A stretch of 64,000 nucleotides of DNA from Acidimicrobiaceae bacterium (GCA_002717365.1 PBDJ01000027.1:1-64000), one strand, 5' to 3'. Shown: positions 17,452 to 25,715, numbered from the stretch's first letter. A program made the numbers and translations. Notes: a model not told the origin generated them from the letters alone.

Positions 17452-17889
17452 CTAACCCTGTTCAACCTCGACCAGCACCTCGGTGATCTCACCGTCCAGG
17501 ATCCGGTAGGCCCGGAGCTCCGGATCGGAATGCTGCAGCGACACAATCACGAAGACCCAAGCCCCGAAAGGGTCGAAACGCGAAGCGTCGGCCACGTCGG
17601 TGGGTGACGGGTAGGCCTCAGTGTGAGTGTGGCTATGCATCACACCGAGGACGGCCTGACCATCAGCGTCAGCTGCCGCTTCCACGTCCAGCATTTCCTG
17701 GCCGTCCAGCAAATAGAGCTTCCATGCCTCATCCGGATCGGCCGCGTTGGTCATCGGGTGATAGCCGTCGACCCGCAGACCTCCGGGAGCCCCAGTGAAC
17801 AACCCACAGGCCTCGTTCGGGGTCTCGGCCAGGGCGCGGTCGATCATGGCCCGGTAGACGTCATTGGTCAGAATCAAGATCTCAGCCAC
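17452..17889 (-). CDS. mec: JAMM/MPN+ metalloprotease, Mec-like (CysO-cysteine peptidase family)
   Basis: 145 aa from a GTG at 17889 (MAEILILTNDVYRAM). The longer track ORF to 18021 would run into the divergent smpB. A full JAMM zinc motif is present: Glu in 'ETPNEACGLFTG', then 'HSHTHTEAYPSPTD', which fits H-x-H-x7-S-x2-D. The M. tuberculosis orthologue releases cysteine from the CysO sulfur carrier. Its position directly upstream of cysM supports that role (inference). It heads the mec-cysM-rph-rdgB unit. The carrier protein gene is missing from this locus. Confidence 0.85.
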   Translation of the reverse strand: MAEILILTNDVYRAMIDRALAETPNEACGLFTGAPGGLRVDGYHPMTNAADPDEAWKLYLLDGQEMLDVEAAADADGQAVLGVMHSHTHTEAYPSPTDVADASRFDPFGAWVFVIVSLQHSDPELRAYRILDGEITEVLVEVEQG

Positions 17890-17970
17890 GGTCGGAAGGC
17901 TAACGGCGGTCCCCCGCTCCCCCGGGCCGACACCCCGGGGCCACGAGAGGCGACCGGTACGATCGGTGGG

Positions 17971-18441
17971 GTGAGCGACACCAACGACCGTACGGTCGCC
18001 ACCAACCGCCGGGCCCGACACGCCTTTGACCTCCTCGACACCTGGGAGGCCGGCCTTGTACTGCGCGGCAGCGAGGTGAAGTCGCTCCGAGACGCCAAGG
18101 TCCAGATCGCCGAAGCGTTCGGCCGTGAAGAAGACGGCGAACTGTGGATGGTTGGCCTACACATCTCGCCCTACTCAATGAGCGGCGAAGGCATGGGTCA
18201 CGATCCGGACCGCCCTAAGAAACTGCTGTTACACCGGGCCGAGATCCGCCGCATCGTGGAACGAATGAACCTGGAGGGGCTGACTCTGGTCCCGCTGCGG
18301 TTGTACTTCCAGGGCGGCAACGCCAAGGTAGAAGTGGCGTTGGCTCGTGGTCGGAAGTTGCACGACAAGCGGCAGGCCATCACCCAACGAGAGGCCGATC
18401 GGGAGGCCCGGCGGGCCATGTCTCGACACCGACGCCGCTGA
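17971..18441 (+). CDS. smpB: SsrA-binding protein (trans-translation)
   Basis: 156 aa partner of tmRNA that delivers it to stalled ribosomes. I chose the GTG at 17971 (MSDTNDRTVATNRRARHAF). The ORF track start at 17623 is far upstream, inside mec. 'FDLLDTWEAGLVLRGSEVKSLR', 'LHISPYSMSGEGMGHDPDRPKKLLLH' and the basic C-terminal 'KLHDKRQAITQREADREARR' are diagnostic SmpB sequences. It lies 120 bp upstream of ssrA on the same strand, a common arrangement. Confidence 0.97.
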   Translation: MSDTNDRTVATNRRARHAFDLLDTWEAGLVLRGSEVKSLRDAKVQIAEAFGREEDGELWMVGLHISPYSMSGEGMGHDPDRPKKLLLHRAEIRRIVERMNLEGLTLVPLRLYFQGGNAKVEVALARGRKLHDKRQAITQREADREARRAMSRHRRR

Positions 18442-18561
18442 GTTGCACCCGTGCCGGCGGGCGCCCTGTCTCAACCCGCCGGTACCCTTGGGATGCGGAT
18501 TCTTGACAACCGAGCACCTGACATCCGCACGCGTCGCGGCCTTCGGGTCGTGGCCACCCAC

Positions 18562-18948
18562 GGGGCTGATCGGTTTCGACGCCGATGGCAGTGGGCGTGT
18601 CGTGCGACCGGAGTTGCCCAGACTCCAAAAACGGGGCACCCAAAGAGACGCCAATACGGACGATCTCGCTCTCGCTGCCTGACCTAGTCAGACAGTAGAG
18701 AGTCATCGCGACCGGTAACGGCACGCGGGGTCGGTCCACCGCAACCCGGCAACAGAAGCGGTGGAGACAGCTGGGACAGACCGCTGACAGCTGGGACAGA
18801 CCGCTGACCCGGGGGAAAGACCCTGTGGCTGGGTCCTCGTGGCCCGCCCGACCCGGCGGGGTGGCAGCCAAAAGCCACGGACTCGGGAATGGTCGTAGCA
18901 CGCACGGTCACTCTTCGACGGACGGGGGTTCGATTCCCCCCAGCTCCA
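18562..18948 (+). ncRNA. ssrA: Transfer-messenger RNA (tmRNA)
   Basis: 387-nt tmRNA. The 5' end GGGGCTGATCGGTTTCGAC is a canonical tmRNA start; GGGGCTG pairs with the 3' CAGCTCC (one G-U) to form the acceptor stem. The T-arm GGGGGTTCGATTCCCCC is at about 18924-18940. The tag reading frame runs to TGA at 18680-18682 and encodes (A)ANTDDLALAA, a typical ALAA-ending degradation tag with GCC as the likely resume codon. The 3' 21 bases are repeated at 52150-52170, marking the integration site of the island. The copy here keeps a complete functional gene after integration. Confidence 0.95.
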
Positions 18949-18949
18949 C
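18929..18949 (+). repeat. attL of the genomic island (21-bp direct repeat, ssrA 3' end)
   Basis: The last bases of ssrA (core CGATTCCCCCCAGCTCCAC) recur exactly at 52150-52170. The two copies diverge immediately outside the 21 bp. The integrase lies just inside this copy. This is the standard signature of a tyrosine recombinase element inserted into the 3' end of tmRNA. Confidence 0.9.
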
Positions 18950-18961
18950 AAGACAAATGAT

Positions 18962-19000
18962 CGACGAGAGGCCTGATATTTCAGGCCTCTCTGTCGTTTT
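18962..19000 (+). terminator. Intrinsic terminator downstream of ssrA, supplied by the island
   Basis: CGAC-GAGAGGCCTGA / TCAGGCCTCTC-T-GTCG forms a 15-bp stem with one bulged T and a TATT loop, followed by TTTT. It lies just beyond attL, so the incoming element brings a new terminator for the tmRNA transcript. Confidence 0.85.
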
Positions 19001-19023
19001 GGGCCTCCTCAGGGGGCGCCCCG

Positions 19024-19040
19024 TTGCACACAATTGCACA
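19024..19040. repeat. Candidate integrase arm-type sites (left), two TTGCACA copies
   Basis: TTGCACA occurs at 19024 and 19034, 10 bp apart, between attL and the integrase start. The same heptamer occurs at 52028 and 52040, close to attR. Matching short repeats at both ends of the element are what arm-type integrase sites look like. Function is inferred. Confidence 0.5.
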
Positions 19041-19095
19041 AAGGCGCGTTCGCTCCCATGTTGTCCAATACGTCCACCTCGGTACCTTCGTAAGC

Positions 19096-20256
19096 ATGCA
19101 AGCACGGAGTGGATCAGGGCAGATTCGGTCATTGGGTCAGGACCGGTTCCTCGTCCGGATCAGCGCTGGCGTAGACCCCGCCACGGGTAAACGCCGTCAG
19201 CCCTCAAGGGTTGTACGCGGAACTCGTCAAGATGCTGAACGGGTCCGAGCGGAGCTTCTCCTCGCTGAGACGGGAACATGCGCATCGGAGAGCACGGTCC
19301 CGCTCAGGAGTCTTGTCCTCAAACACCTTGCTGCTCCAACGAAGAGTGGGCAGCAACGTGCGCCTTACAGCAAGCATCGAGAACAGCGTCGTTTCAACTG
19401 CCATGTTGGCCCTGTTCTCAGTGGTCGTATTGCTGACGACGTTCATCCTCATGAGTTGACCCGCCTTTACGACACCTTGATCGCCAAGGGACTCAAGCCC
19501 TCCTCAGTTCAACGAGTCCACGGCCTCCTCTGTGCCGCCTACTCATGGGGTTTGAAAAGAGGATTCGTTTCCTCCAACCCGGCCAAGCTCGCGGAGTGCC
19601 CCACGGCCCGCACGGAACCACCACATGCGCCGTCCATGGAGACTGTCCAGGCGCATCTTGAAATCCTCCAGGAAGATCCCGAGACCGCCCTAGCCGTCAG
19701 GCTCGCTGCCACCATCGGTCTACGACGCAACGAGATCGCCGGTCTTCGATGGGCACACATCGACCTCGATGAGGGACTCGTCTCAATCACAGAAGGCATC
19801 ACCGTTACTCCCGGTCAAGGTGCCTCTGTGACCTCAACCAAAACCGGCCATCACGGCCACGGGGTCCTCTCAATCGATGAGGGATTGGTGGCCATGCTTC
19901 GTGACGCCTACGACAACCTTGAGAAGGTCGCAGCAGATCTTGGGGAGGACGTTCCTTCCGATGCCTATGTGTTCTCTTCAGGTCCTCTTCATGAGAAACC
20001 AATCAACCCGGACACGTTGACGAAGCGTCTCCGAAGGCACATGGACCGCCATCCGGAAATCCCTTCATTCACCTTGAAGGATCTGCGGGCGTTTACGGCC
20101 ACGATGCTTGAGGCCACCGGTGCTGACATCACCACCGCCCAGGCGGTTCTCAGGCATGCCTCAGGCCAGACGACGATGAGGCATTACCGGGCGGCGCGTA
20201 TGGACCGGGTTCGTGGGGCCACCGTTGAGTTGGGACAACTGATAGGCGGCGTGTAG
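19096..20256 (+). CDS. int: Tyrosine recombinase (phage-type integrase) of the island
   Basis: 386 aa from the ATG at 19096 (MQARSGSGQIRSLGQ). The track extends to a TTG at 19024, but that would run through the putative arm sites. An N-terminal arm-binding AP2-like domain ('DRFLVRISAGVDPATGKRRQ') is followed by a SAM-like core-binding domain. The catalytic domain has Arg in 'IGLRRNEIAGLRW', Lys in 'TKTGHHG' and the final Tyr in 'LRHASGQTTMRHYRA'. The usual H-x-x-R box reads 'LKDLRAFTATML', that is K-x-x-R, a tolerated variant. It lies just inside attL and is oriented away from ssrA. It probably catalyses integration and excision between the two 21-bp repeats. No excisionase was seen nearby. 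Confidence 0.93.
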   Translation: MQARSGSGQIRSLGQDRFLVRISAGVDPATGKRRQPSRVVRGTRQDAERVRAELLLAETGTCASESTVPLRSLVLKHLAAPTKSGQQRAPYSKHREQRRFNCHVGPVLSGRIADDVHPHELTRLYDTLIAKGLKPSSVQRVHGLLCAAYSWGLKRGFVSSNPAKLAECPTARTEPPHAPSMETVQAHLEILQEDPETALAVRLAATIGLRRNEIAGLRWAHIDLDEGLVSITEGITVTPGQGASVTSTKTGHHGHGVLSIDEGLVAMLRDAYDNLEKVAADLGEDVPSDAYVFSSGPLHEKPINPDTLTKRLRRHMDRHPEIPSFTLKDLRAFTATMLEATGADITTAQAVLRHASGQTTMRHYRAARMDRVRGATVELGQLIGGV

Positions 20257-20262
20257 TCGAGG

Positions 20263-20286
20263 TTTTAGTGGTACGCCCCCCGGGAC
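20263..20286 (+). repeat. Direct repeat flanking the serine-hydrolase gene, copy 1
   Basis: TTTTAGTGGTACGCCCCCCG plus GGAC, 24 bp. It matches 21 of 24 positions at 21552-21575, in the same orientation. A third, more degenerate copy (GTACGCTCCCCAGGAC) occurs at about 21666. The two good copies bracket one gene, as a mobile cassette might. Confidence 0.55.
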
Positions 20287-20396
20287 TCGCCAATAAAGGC
20301 GGAATGAACCCTTGGCCGTATGCCCTGGCACCACCAATTCAAGCCTCTCAGGGTGCCGGATTGGTGTACCGCCCGGCGTTTGGATCCAATGGGCGG

Positions 20397-21512
20397 GTGA
20401 AGTCCCGACACCCACTCCTCGCCGCAGGCGTCCTGGCAGCGCTTGTCGTCGCGTGCGCCGGGAACGAGGCGGCCACCAGGACGGTTCCTACCCCGATCGT
20501 CGCCGATGGCTACCCGGCACAGTCCGAGGCCGTGCCCTGGCCGACCGACGTCTGGCCCCGGGCGGACCTTCCGGCCGAGGTCGCCAGAGAGGTCCGGCGA
20601 CTCGTCGCTATGGCGTTGCGTGACCCGGGTCGTCCCTATGGGGGCATCGACGCCGTGGCGATCGTCCGTAGTGGCAGCCTGCTGCTGGTCGACAGCCACG
20701 AGGCCTACGACCCGTCGACGCCCCACTCGTCGTTCTCGATCGCCAAGAGCGTCACGCACGCCGCCGTGGGAATCCTCACCGGTGACGGGCGCCTCGACAT
20801 CGACACCCCGACCGGGCTGGCCGAGTGGCCGGCCGACGACCCCCGGGCGCAGATCACGATCGACAACCTCCTCCGCATGCAGAGCGGCCTCGGGTGGAAC
20901 GAGAGCAACCCTGACTACGCGCTCGGCGACGCCGTGGCGATCGTCGTCGGCCAAGGGAACGCCGATGCCTCGGGCTACGCGGCGGCGAAGCCGCTCGTGG
21001 CAGAACCCGGAACCACCTTCAACTACAGCACCGGCGACACGGCGATCGTGGCGTCGCTGCTGGCCGATGAACTCGGCTCCGGAGAAGCACTCGAAGCCTG
21101 GTTGGCCGACCGGTTGTTCGGGCCACTCGGCATCCGGTCGATCAAACTGGAGTTGGACGGCACGGGCAACTGGCTGGGTGGCACCGGCGCCAACATGTCG
21201 CTCGAGGACTTCGCCCGCTTCGGGCTGCTCTACCTGCGCGGCGGCGTCTGGGAGGACGGGTGGCTACTCCCCGAGGGCTGGGTCGACCATGCCCGGACGC
21301 CCAGCGGCTCATTCGCCGGCTACGAATACGGAGCCGGTTGGTGGCTGGGCGAGGGCGGGTTCTCGGCCGTGGGCTTCCTCGGCCAGCAGGTCGTGGTCGT
21401 GCCGGGCCTGGACCTCGTGGTCGTGGTGTTGGCCACCGGCGGTGAGACAGACCGACTCGTCTACGACCTCGTTTCCGTGTTCGCCTGGTGGTTGGGGATA
21501 GACGTCCGGTAG
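20397..21512 (+). CDS. Beta-lactamase-family serine hydrolase, lipoprotein
   Basis: 371 aa from the GTG at 20397. The N-terminus MKSRHPLLAAGVLAALVVAC is a lipoprotein signal with Cys in the lipobox, so the enzyme is probably anchored outside the membrane. A class C/DD-peptidase-like fold is indicated by the nucleophile motif 'SFSIAKSVTH' (S-x-x-K), 'TTFNYSTGD' in the Y-x-N/S position, and 'MSLEDFARFGLLYLRGG'. These enzymes hydrolyse peptides, esters or lactams; the substrate is not known. It is GC-rich like the flanking chromosome, in contrast to the following island genes. It is bracketed by 24-bp direct repeats, so it may have arrived separately from the catabolic cargo. Confidence 0.88.
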   Translation: MKSRHPLLAAGVLAALVVACAGNEAATRTVPTPIVADGYPAQSEAVPWPTDVWPRADLPAEVAREVRRLVAMALRDPGRPYGGIDAVAIVRSGSLLLVDSHEAYDPSTPHSSFSIAKSVTHAAVGILTGDGRLDIDTPTGLAEWPADDPRAQITIDNLLRMQSGLGWNESNPDYALGDAVAIVVGQGNADASGYAAAKPLVAEPGTTFNYSTGDTAIVASLLADELGSGEALEAWLADRLFGPLGIRSIKLELDGTGNWLGGTGANMSLEDFARFGLLYLRGGVWEDGWLLPEGWVDHARTPSGSFAGYEYGAGWWLGEGGFSAVGFLGQQVVVVPGLDLVVVVLATGGETDRLVYDLVSVFAWWLGIDVR

Positions 21513-21910
21513 GCGTCGAGTCGTCAGCGGGTTTATCCGACGGCGTTCCGCTTTTATTGATACGCCCCCCGAGACGGCGGACATTGGCCCTAAACCGAAG
21601 ACCTCGGTGTGGCAGAGTTTGGGCAGCGCAACCAACGCCTTGGGCGCAGGTGCTGTGAATTTGTTGTACGCTCCCCAGGACGTACAACACAAAACTCAAT
21701 CTTGAACCTGCCTCCGTGTATCTCCACCCCAGAGGCTCATCCTCAGATTTGAGTCCTCATCAGATGTAACCCACCCCACCCGCCGGGATGGCACCGAACT
21801 ACCTATCTGCAGCAACCTCAACCGGCGTTTGGAGGGGTCCGCCATCTTGTGCTCACAGTGGACATACGTAATACTCGTCTTTGCTTTATAAGAAATAAGG
21901 AGAGGTCTTC
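21513..21910. other. Non-coding spacer between the cassette and the catabolic block
   Basis: About 400 bp with no convincing gene. It contains the second 24-bp repeat (21552-21575) and an inverted repeat GTTGTACG/CGTACAAC at 21663-21688. It shows the switch from GC-rich to AT-richer sequence. A TATAAG at 21887 and AAGGAGAGG at 21897-21905 belong to the following leader ORF. Confidence 0.6.
21552..21575 (+). repeat. Direct repeat flanking the serine-hydrolase gene, copy 2
   Basis: TTTTATTGATACGCCCCCCG plus AGAC; 21 of 24 bases equal copy 1 at 20263-20286. It lies 39 bp after the hydrolase stop. Confidence 0.55.
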
Positions 21911-22081
21911 ATGCAGAGGACTCACAATCGATTCCATATGCTGCAAAGTTCAAGTGTCGCTGTGGGTTTCGCTTCCGGCTTCTTCGAACTCACCACAGTT
22001 CCGCAAGGACTCCCGCTTCCCCGCAAGAGCCTTCGCACGTTGAACTGGCGTCGACCGACCATTACTTGGTGCACCAGTTAG
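21911..22081 (+). CDS. Small leader ORF (56 aa) coupled to the molybdenum hydroxylase operon
   Basis: Too short for the ORF track. ATG at 21911 preceded by a strong ribosome site (AAGGAGAGG, 21897-21905), 56 codons, and TAG at 22079-22081 directly abutting the ATG of the next gene at 22082. The peptide begins MQRTHNRFHMLQSSS and has no domain I recognise. The downstream FAD-subunit gene has no ribosome site of its own, so its translation may depend on ribosomes finishing this ORF. It could be a leader peptide or a short unknown protein. The codon pattern alone does not prove expression. Confidence 0.5.
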   Translation: MQRTHNRFHMLQSSSVAVGFASGFFELTTVPQGLPLPRKSLRTLNWRRPTITWCTS

Positions 22082-22957
22082 ATGAAACCGGCACCCTTCC
22101 GTCTAGAAACTCCTCGGAGTCTTGGTGAGTGCGTTGAATTCCTGACAGAACATGGGGACGAGGCGAAGATCCTCGCCGGCGGCCAAAGCCTCGTCCCTCT
22201 GATGAACTTGCGACTCGCCCAGCCTTCGGTTCTCCTTGATATAGGCGGCCTAGAAGCCCTCGATTTCGTGGAAAAGAACGAACAAAGTTTTCGAATCGGT
22301 GCAGTAACTCGCCTCAGGGACTTAGAGCGCGACGCGAACGTTGCCGAATCCCAACCGTTACTCGCCGAGGCGCTTCCCTATATCGGACACATCCAAATCC
22401 GTAACCGAACAACGGTCGGCGGCAGTATCGCTCATGCTGACCCCGCAGCGGAACTACCTGCGGTCCTTCTTGCCTGCGGAGGCACCATAAAATCAGTCGG
22501 CCCAAACGGCGAACGAGAAATACCAGCAAACAATTTCTTTGAATCCTACTTCAGCACCAACCTGGAAGAAGATGAGGTGATTGCTGAGATAGAACTTCCT
22601 CGGTGGAAGCCTGCATGCGGCTGGTCTATTCAAGAGGTCAGCAGACGTCACGGCGACTTCTCGCTCATCGGAATCGCATGCCGCGTATCCTGCGATGAAG
22701 AAGGGGTAGTTACCGAGGCCGCCGCGGCATTCTTTGGAGTTGGGGCAACCCCAAGTCTTGCCGAAAGCGCCTCGTCTCTAGTCGGCACCAAAGCCGACGA
22801 CGAAGCCCTGCGCCAAGTAGCGGAAGCGACTACCGCTGAGTTAGATCCGCCGACAGACATACATGTCTCTGCGGATTACCGCAAGCAAGTAGGTGGCGCT
22901 CTCGCCCGGCGCTCTCTCTCAATCGCCTACCAACGTGCAACCAGGAGTATCACATGA
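22082..22957 (+). CDS. Molybdenum hydroxylase FAD-binding (medium) subunit, CoxM/XdhB-like
   Basis: 291 aa FAD subunit of a xanthine-dehydrogenase-family enzyme; it passes electrons from the iron-sulfur subunit to an acceptor. 'KILAGGQSLVPLMNLRLAQP' (FAD pyrophosphate binding) and 'IRNRTTVGGSIAHADPAAELPAVLL' are the two family motifs. It follows the 56-codon leader ORF with no gap and overlaps the next gene by 4 bp (ATGA). Gene order is medium-small-large, as in coxMSL operons. Cytoplasmic. The AT-richer codon use is like the rest of the island. Confidence 0.92.
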   Translation: MKPAPFRLETPRSLGECVEFLTEHGDEAKILAGGQSLVPLMNLRLAQPSVLLDIGGLEALDFVEKNEQSFRIGAVTRLRDLERDANVAESQPLLAEALPYIGHIQIRNRTTVGGSIAHADPAAELPAVLLACGGTIKSVGPNGEREIPANNFFESYFSTNLEEDEVIAEIELPRWKPACGWSIQEVSRRHGDFSLIGIACRVSCDEEGVVTEAAAAFFGVGATPSLAESASSLVGTKADDEALRQVAEATTAELDPPTDIHVSADYRKQVGGALARRSLSIAYQRATRSIT

Positions 22958-23433
22958 CCGGTACAACGTCTATCGGCATACGGGTCAACGGAGAAGACTT
23001 CGAGAGAGAGGTAGAAGACCGCCTTACGCTCGCAGACTTTCTGCGGAGCGAACTGAGACTTACCGGGACACACCTAGGGTGTGAACAAGGATCCTGCGGA
23101 GCGTGCACTGTGCTCCTTGATGGTTCAGCCATACGGTCATGCCTCGTCTTTGCTTCCCAGTTAACTGGAGCAGAAGTAACAACGGTCGAGGGCCTCGCTA
23201 ATCAAGCGGACCTCCATCCCCTTCAGTCCGCCTTCATCAAGAACGATGCTTTGCAGTGCGGATTCTGTACCCCCGGCTTTCTTCTAACAGCTGTCGAAAT
23301 CCTTAACGAAACTGACCACGCGGACGAAAGTACGATCCGCGAGGCCATTTCGGGAAACATTTGTAGGTGCACTGGATATCAAGGCATCGTCGATGCCATC
23401 GTTGAAGTCGCCCGATCAGGATCGGAACGATGA
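22954..23433 (+). CDS. Molybdenum hydroxylase [2Fe-2S] (small) subunit, CoxS-like
   Basis: 159 aa subunit with two [2Fe-2S] clusters. The plant-type ferredoxin cluster is bound by 'GCEQGSCGACTVLLDG', and the C-terminal four-helix cluster by 'CGFCTPGFLLT' and 'CRCTGYQGIVDAI'. All eight cysteines expected for the family are visible. Both ends overlap neighbouring genes by 4 bp, showing tight translational coupling within the three-subunit operon. Confidence 0.94.
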   Translation: MTGTTSIGIRVNGEDFEREVEDRLTLADFLRSELRLTGTHLGCEQGSCGACTVLLDGSAIRSCLVFASQLTGAEVTTVEGLANQADLHPLQSAFIKNDALQCGFCTPGFLLTAVEILNETDHADESTIREAISGNICRCTGYQGIVDAIVEVARSGSER

Positions 23434-25715
23434 AGGCCGAAGAGTTTGTCCGCGGTCAGGGCCAGTACCTCGCAGATCTCCCTGACCAAGACTGTCTCCA
23501 CGTTGCGTTTGTCAGAAGCCCTCATGCACACGCAAGGGTTGGAGAGATTCGAGCGCCAGAATCAAGTGCGCTCATTGCAATATGTACGGGGGCCGATCTT
23601 CTAGCTGACATCAGCCCATTCCGTGTAATCGCCCCAGGTCATCTGGACTATGACTGGTATCCACTTGCCCACGATCGTGTTCTTTTTGTTGGAGAGCCCG
23701 TGGCGGCCGTGGTAGCTGAAACCCCATACATCGCTGAAGACTTGGCCGCAGAAGTCGAGGTCGAATATGACCCTCTAGACGCTGTCACGACCCTTGATGA
23801 GTCGATAACCGGCGGAACCGTTCTCCATGCAGAACTGGAAAACAATGTCCTTTTCAATCTTCCTGTTAATGAAGGTGCAACAGCAGACACGTTTGCCGCA
23901 GCCCATCTCGTTGTAGAGCAAGAATTCGAGTACCCAAGGCAGAATGCACTACCACTCGAAACGCGCGGAGTCTTGGCCCGCTTTGATCCCAGAGACCAGC
24001 GCTACACGGTCTTCACCTCCACGCAAATGCCCCACTTGATTCGCTCGGCACTCTCACAAATCCTGAACGTCAACGAAGACGACATCCGCGTGATTAAGCC
24101 CGATGTTGGAGGAGGCTTCGGCCTCAAGGGACAACTCTTCCCTGAAGAGGTCGTCCTTCCGGCACTAGCTCGGAAACTCGGTCGCCCTCTGAAATGGATT
24201 GAAGACCGCCGAGAAAGCCTGATGGCCGGTGGTCACGCCCACGAGGAACGACTTCATCTTTCTGCTGCGTTTGACGCTGACGGAAATCTTCTCGCGACCA
24301 AGTCCCTACTTGATGGTGACGCCGGTGCGCACTCCACCTTTCCATTTGGAGCAGGGCTGGACCCTCTGACTGGTGCGTTAAATATCTTTGGCGCATACCG
24401 CCACAAGGCTTCTGAATTCACGGCTCGCGCTTTCGCAACTAACAAAGCCCCTGCTGTTAGTTACCGTGGAGTCGGCCAAATACAGAGCGTTTTCGCAGTT
24501 GAGCGACTAATGGACATCGCTGCGGATCAACTCAAGTTGGACCCAGCAGAGTTGCGGAAACTTAACCTCTATGAAAACTCTGAGTTCCCAGTTACTTCTC
24601 CTGGTGGAAATGAATTTGATACTGGGTCATACAGGGAAACTCTGGAGATCGCACTTGATCGAGCCGACTACACGGGCCTCCGAAGAGAGCAAGAAACTGC
24701 CCGCGAAGAGGGTCGGCTGTACGGCATAGGGCTAGCAACCTTTAATGAAGTCTCTGGAGTCTCGATCTTTGGGTACGACGGAGCTTCAATCCGGATCGGC
24801 CCCGATGGCCAAGTAAGGGCATTTATTAGCACCGGGTCCAGCGGGCAGGGACATGAGAAGGTCTATGGTCGACTGGTCGCAGAAGCTCTTGGTATCTCTC
24901 CAGAACTTGTCCGGGTTATAGAAGGAGATACTGACTTCTGTCCGGTGGGCGCCGGGACGTACGCAAGTCGCTCAATGGTTACTACGGGGAACTTGCTTGA
25001 AAGTGCCGCTAGAGAACTACGCGACAAGATCCTAATGATCGGCGGGCTCCTATTGAGCCCAGATGATCTGATTCCAATGGAGAACGCGGCTAACGAACTT
25101 CGGATCGCTGACGGTGTGATCAGCCTCGTTCGTGAGCCAACGGCGACGGTGACGTTCGAAGCGGTCGCGCAGTTGGCTCATATGAAGAACTTTGACTTCC
25201 CTCTTCCACAAGAACTAGTAGAAGCGGGCCTTGAGTGCACACACTACGAACAACACAAGACTGTCTATTCGAATTCTTCCGCTGTGGCCGCAGTGGAAAT
25301 CGATCCTGATACGGCTCAGTTTTCTATCCGTCGCTGTGTAATCATCGGTGACTGCGGAAGGATCTTTGACTCCTCAACCGTTGATGCTCAACTTGTGGGC
25401 GGAGCTGCGATGGGCTTGGGATGTGCACTGTTTGAACATCTCGCATACGACAGCAACGGACAGATACTCACCACCAGTCTCCTGGATTACTTAGTTCCAG
25501 TATCAACTGATATTCCACAAATTGAAATTGGTCATCTAGAGACGCCATCAACCTTCTCCGCAAATGGGACTAAGGGAATGGGGGAAGGGGGGACTATGGC
25601 CATGCCAGCGGTTCTTGCAAACGCCGTTGCAGACGCTCTCATGGACAAGGGCCGACTGCTCAACAAGATTCCACTCTCTGAAGAGAATATCTTCCAGTTG
25701 CTTCAAATTTCCTAG
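23430..25715 (+). CDS. Molybdenum hydroxylase large, molybdopterin-binding subunit (CoxL/XdhA-like)
   Basis: 761 aa catalytic subunit. 'DVGGGFGLKGQLFPEEVVLP' and 'STGSSGQGHEKVYGR' bind the molybdopterin cofactor. 'TKGMGEGGTMAMPAVLANAV' carries the catalytic Glu near the C-terminus. The active-site loop reads 'VSYRGVGQ', unlike the AYRCSFR of true (form I) carbon monoxide dehydrogenase. I therefore call it an aldehyde, heterocycle or purine-type hydroxylase rather than CODH. Substrate unknown. The linked BMP-type importer and amidohydrolases make a nitrogen heterocycle a reasonable guess. No maturation factors (XdhC, CoxDEF) are nearby. Confidence 0.9.
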   Translation: MKAEEFVRGQGQYLADLPDQDCLHVAFVRSPHAHARVGEIRAPESSALIAICTGADLLADISPFRVIAPGHLDYDWYPLAHDRVLFVGEPVAAVVAETPYIAEDLAAEVEVEYDPLDAVTTLDESITGGTVLHAELENNVLFNLPVNEGATADTFAAAHLVVEQEFEYPRQNALPLETRGVLARFDPRDQRYTVFTSTQMPHLIRSALSQILNVNEDDIRVIKPDVGGGFGLKGQLFPEEVVLPALARKLGRPLKWIEDRRESLMAGGHAHEERLHLSAAFDADGNLLATKSLLDGDAGAHSTFPFGAGLDPLTGALNIFGAYRHKASEFTARAFATNKAPAVSYRGVGQIQSVFAVERLMDIAADQLKLDPAELRKLNLYENSEFPVTSPGGNEFDTGSYRETLEIALDRADYTGLRREQETAREEGRLYGIGLATFNEVSGVSIFGYDGASIRIGPDGQVRAFISTGSSGQGHEKVYGRLVAEALGISPELVRVIEGDTDFCPVGAGTYASRSMVTTGNLLESAARELRDKILMIGGLLLSPDDLIPMENAANELRIADGVISLVREPTATVTFEAVAQLAHMKNFDFPLPQELVEAGLECTHYEQHKTVYSNSSAVAAVEIDPDTAQFSIRRCVIIGDCGRIFDSSTVDAQLVGGAAMGLGCALFEHLAYDSNGQILTTSLLDYLVPVSTDIPQIEIGHLETPSTFSANGTKGMGEGGTMAMPAVLANAVADALMDKGRLLNKIPLSEENIFQLLQIS

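Noticed and set aside
17623-18441. Longer smpB start at 17623
   Set aside because: It would overlap the divergent mec gene entirely. The SmpB family N-terminus begins near the GTG at 17971.
18684-18956. 90-aa and 82-aa minus ORFs over the tmRNA
   Set aside because: Antisense to ssrA, a well-supported RNA gene; typical spurious ORFs over structured RNA.
20443-21501. 352-aa Arg/Thr/Ser-rich plus ORF
   Set aside because: Overlaps the beta-lactamase-like gene in another frame and has no recognisable domain.
22082-25715. Aerobic carbon monoxide dehydrogenase (coxMSL)
   Set aside because: Gene order fits, but the large-subunit loop is VSYRGVGQ instead of the AYRCSFR required in form I CODH.
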